Shown in pieces: positions 62,417 through 64,000 of a DNA stretch of 64,000 nt. Below the pieces are notes generated by a model. The model was not told where the DNA came from. It made no database searches and saw only the letters and a list, made by a program, of their open reading frames with translations. Each line of letters begins with the position of its first letter. The first letter of the stretch is position 1. The stretch is from Bradyrhizobium sp. CB1015. GTDB lineage: Bacteria > Pseudomonadota > Alphaproteobacteria > Rhizobiales > Xanthobacteraceae. Location of the stretch: NCBI RefSeq assembly GCF_025200925.1, contig NZ_CP104174.1, forward strand, positions 3,038,001 to 3,102,000. Reading direction: 5' to 3'. The translations under genes were made by a program, and so were the position numbers.

Positions 62417-63630
62417 CCATGTGGAAGGGACGGCTTGCGGTATTTGCTCTGCTGACGATCGTAGCCACCGGATCGGCGCGGGGTGATGAGGATCAGCCCG
62501 AAGGCCTCCCGCCGACGGTTTCAGCGCTTGTCCAGGCCGCCGGAGCCCTGACGAAGTCGGCCGCACCGCCTCTCGAGGGCAGGCGGGCCGAGGTCCGGGC
62601 CTATCGCATACGCCAGGCGCTTTCTCTGTACCTGACGGAGAAGGATCTGGCGCAACCACCTTCCTTGCCCAAGATCAGCAACCTGCTATGCGATCCGCGC
62701 GTCAAGCAATTGGCATTGCGCGCATCCATCACCTATCTCGATGCGGTGACGGCGGAGGTCAAGAAGACCGCGAAATCCGAGATCACGGACTCGACCGATT
62801 TCAACAACATCGTCCTCGCGTTCAAGTCGCTGTTTGCGAACTACCAGATCCAGGTCGACGCCAAGGACATGACCACGGACGAGGTGGAGGCACAGGTCAA
62901 GAAGAGCTGCGAAGGCGACATCGACAGCTTCGCCGGCACCTATTACGGCCTGAAGCCGGTCGACGAATCCGGAGTGATCGCGGCCTTCACAACCCTGTTC
63001 GACTTGTTCAAGTCGATCGTCGCGCCGGTGATCGTGGAAGGCGCGAAGTTCATCGATGAACAGAGGCGCCTCGATCGGATCAAGAAGTTCCTCAAGGAGG
63101 ACAAGAACCAGAAGCTCATCACGGCAAATGCCGCGAATCTGCGCGACTTCCTGGTCAAAGTCGAGCAGATCAAGACGGCCGAAGCTGTCGGGCACTTTGT
63201 CGAGGCCCACGCAAGGCTGAGCGCGAGCGTCAAGCCGGCCAAGGATGTGAAGGAGTGCGCCGACTTCAACAGCCTTTCCCCGGAGAAGCGCGGCCTGCCC
63301 GCGACCGGATTGCCGTCTCGCGAGTTCGTGACGTGTTTCGCAGCGATCTGGGGCACCATGAAGGACCCCGTGATCGATCTTGCCAAGGCTGCCGCGGACT
63401 ATGACCAGCATGCCGACGTCGGCACCAAGCAGGAACTGGGTGCGTTCGAGAAGATCAATACCAATCTCGCCAGGATCGCGTCGGGCCAGGACGATGCGCC
63501 TTCCTTCAACGCGATCTGGCAGGCGGCCATGCGGATCATCGCGATCGGCGAAAAGATCGAGAAAGCAAACTCGAAGGAGAACCGCGACAAGGTGGCGAAG
63601 GCAATCAAGGATCTCGTGGAAGCGCTTTGA
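62413..63630 (+). CDS. Secreted helical protein of unknown function
   Basis: This 405-residue precursor has a signal peptide (MTMWKGRLAVFALLTIVATGSARG). The rest is almost wholly helical and charged, with a hydrophobic central helix (SGVIAAFTTLFDLFKSIVAPVIVEGAKFI, about 190-220) and several Cys (LLCDP, KSCEGD, KECADF, VTCFAA) that may form disulfides. Its ATG overlaps the protease stop, so it is translationally coupled to it. No known domain is recognised. It could be the substrate, inhibitor or partner of the protease, which is inferred from coupling only. Confidence 0.75.
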   Translation: MTMWKGRLAVFALLTIVATGSARGDEDQPEGLPPTVSALVQAAGALTKSAAPPLEGRRAEVRAYRIRQALSLYLTEKDLAQPPSLPKISNLLCDPRVKQLALRASITYLDAVTAEVKKTAKSEITDSTDFNNIVLAFKSLFANYQIQVDAKDMTTDEVEAQVKKSCEGDIDSFAGTYYGLKPVDESGVIAAFTTLFDLFKSIVAPVIVEGAKFIDEQRRLDRIKKFLKEDKNQKLITANAANLRDFLVKVEQIKTAEAVGHFVEAHARLSASVKPAKDVKECADFNSLSPEKRGLPATGLPSREFVTCFAAIWGTMKDPVIDLAKAAADYDQHADVGTKQELGAFEKINTNLARIASGQDDAPSFNAIWQAAMRIIAIGEKIEKANSKENRDKVAKAIKDLVEAL

Positions 63631-63693
63631 GGAGGGCGGCGATGGTTGGGCTACATCAATATTTCGGAACGCATACGGGAGATTTGAAGATCT

Positions 63694-64000
63694 ATGTGGG
63701 TGTTCAAGGTCGGGTCTGGCAGCTTCACTTCGTTCAACGCTACCATGGCGGCGTTTACCGGCTCGTACAATGCATTCGGAAGCAGCGGCACCTTCACCAT
63801 AGCCATCCAGCTTGTGCATGCCCAAAATGCCACGTCCGGCACCTGCAACGTGACGCTCAACAACAGCACAGATGCGAACGCAGCCTACACGGTCTCGGGA
63901 AACAAGTTCTCTCTCCAGACCAATCTCAATCCGACGCCCATCGACATCTATGTCAGCCAGGGCGGAACGCAGTTCGATGGGGTTTCGGGGCATAATCTCT
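63694..64000 (+). CDS. Beta-rich protein, 3' end outside the window
   Basis: The frame begins MWVFKVGSGSFTSFNATMAAFTGSYN and runs off the end (over 100 residues seen). It is rich in Ser, Thr, Asn and Gly with alternating hydrophobic residues (GTFTIAIQLVHAQNA, NVTLNNSTD, NKFSLQTNL, IDIYVSQGG), the look of a beta-sandwich secreted or surface protein. A stop lies 9 bases upstream in frame, so this is the true start. No signal peptide is visible. A competing frame (63627-63995) has the His/Gln/Arg bias of a shadow. It is the third gene of the unit. Confidence 0.6.
   Translation, partial: MWVFKVGSGSFTSFNATMAAFTGSYNAFGSSGTFTIAIQLVHAQNATSGTCNVTLNNSTDANAAYTVSGNKFSLQTNLNPTPIDIYVSQGGTQFDGVSGHNL

Noticed and set aside
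63627..63995. 122-residue frame overlapping the last partial gene
   Set aside because: His/Gln/Arg-rich bias and no structure; the overlapping frame beginning at 63694 has normal beta-rich composition.

Overview
The window looks like chromosomal DNA of a Bradyrhizobium-type alphaproteobacterium (Bradyrhizobium or a close relative). This rests on the high GC content, the many rhizobial small-protein families (DUF6894-, DUF3606-, DUF1236- and DUF2783-like), the FixK/FNR-type boxes, and several families of dispersed palindromic repeats typical of that group. No species can be named from the sequence alone. There are no tRNA or rRNA genes, CRISPR arrays or recognisable insertion sequences. The window starts inside a GGDEF-EAL gene and ends inside an unrecognised beta-rich protein gene.

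Layout. 1-3 kb: end of a c-di-GMP enzyme and small hypothetical genes. 3-10 kb: SDR dehydrogenase, then a sugar-type ABC operon (binding protein, two permeases, Gfo/Idh/MocA oxidoreductase, ThuA-like protein, LacI regulator) with no ATPase gene. 10-16 kb: VOC protein, an FtsH protease, a small Tyr/Pro-rich secreted protein, and a CopC-CopD pair. 16-19 kb: a MarR regulator divergent from a VOC protein, a FAD monooxygenase and a DUF2783 protein, probably for aromatic catabolism. 19-24 kb: a metal/redox group (EF-hand protein, P1B-5-like ATPase with a hemerythrin tail, small periplasmic protein, ferric-reductase-like flavocytochrome). 24-33 kb: catabolic and peptidase genes, MFS and a membrane-anchored TAXI protein. 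33-37 kb: stress-type small genes, an avidin-family protein, a CYTH-CHAD protein and an HGG-motif pair. 37-47 kb: TctC-type binding protein, Nudix, DUF1236 protein, lytic transglycosylase, L,D-transpeptidase, VOC, PuuD urate oxidase, PQQ-type sugar dehydrogenase, SDR. 47-51 kb: cyoABCD quinol oxidase. 51-60 kb: candidate sRNA, SNase, GMC oxidoreductase with its small subunit, HtrA-like protease, fused indolepyruvate ferredoxin oxidoreductase, and a hot-dog-like protein. 61-64 kb: a tightly linked unit of a secreted S1-like protease, a secreted helical protein and a beta-rich protein with no recognised function.

The most notable observations are: (1) four TTGA-N6-TCAA (FixK/FNR-type) boxes, all intergenic, two of them flanking the metal/redox group; (2) a candidate ~120-nt sRNA with two GUUUCC motifs, one of them anti-Shine-Dalgarno-like, a UUCG hairpin and a terminator; (3) a cytoplasmic avidin-fold protein with a partly eroded biotin pocket; (4) the uncharacterised secreted-protease unit at the right edge; (5) an ABC operon lacking its ATPase. 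All function calls come from reading motifs; no database search was run.
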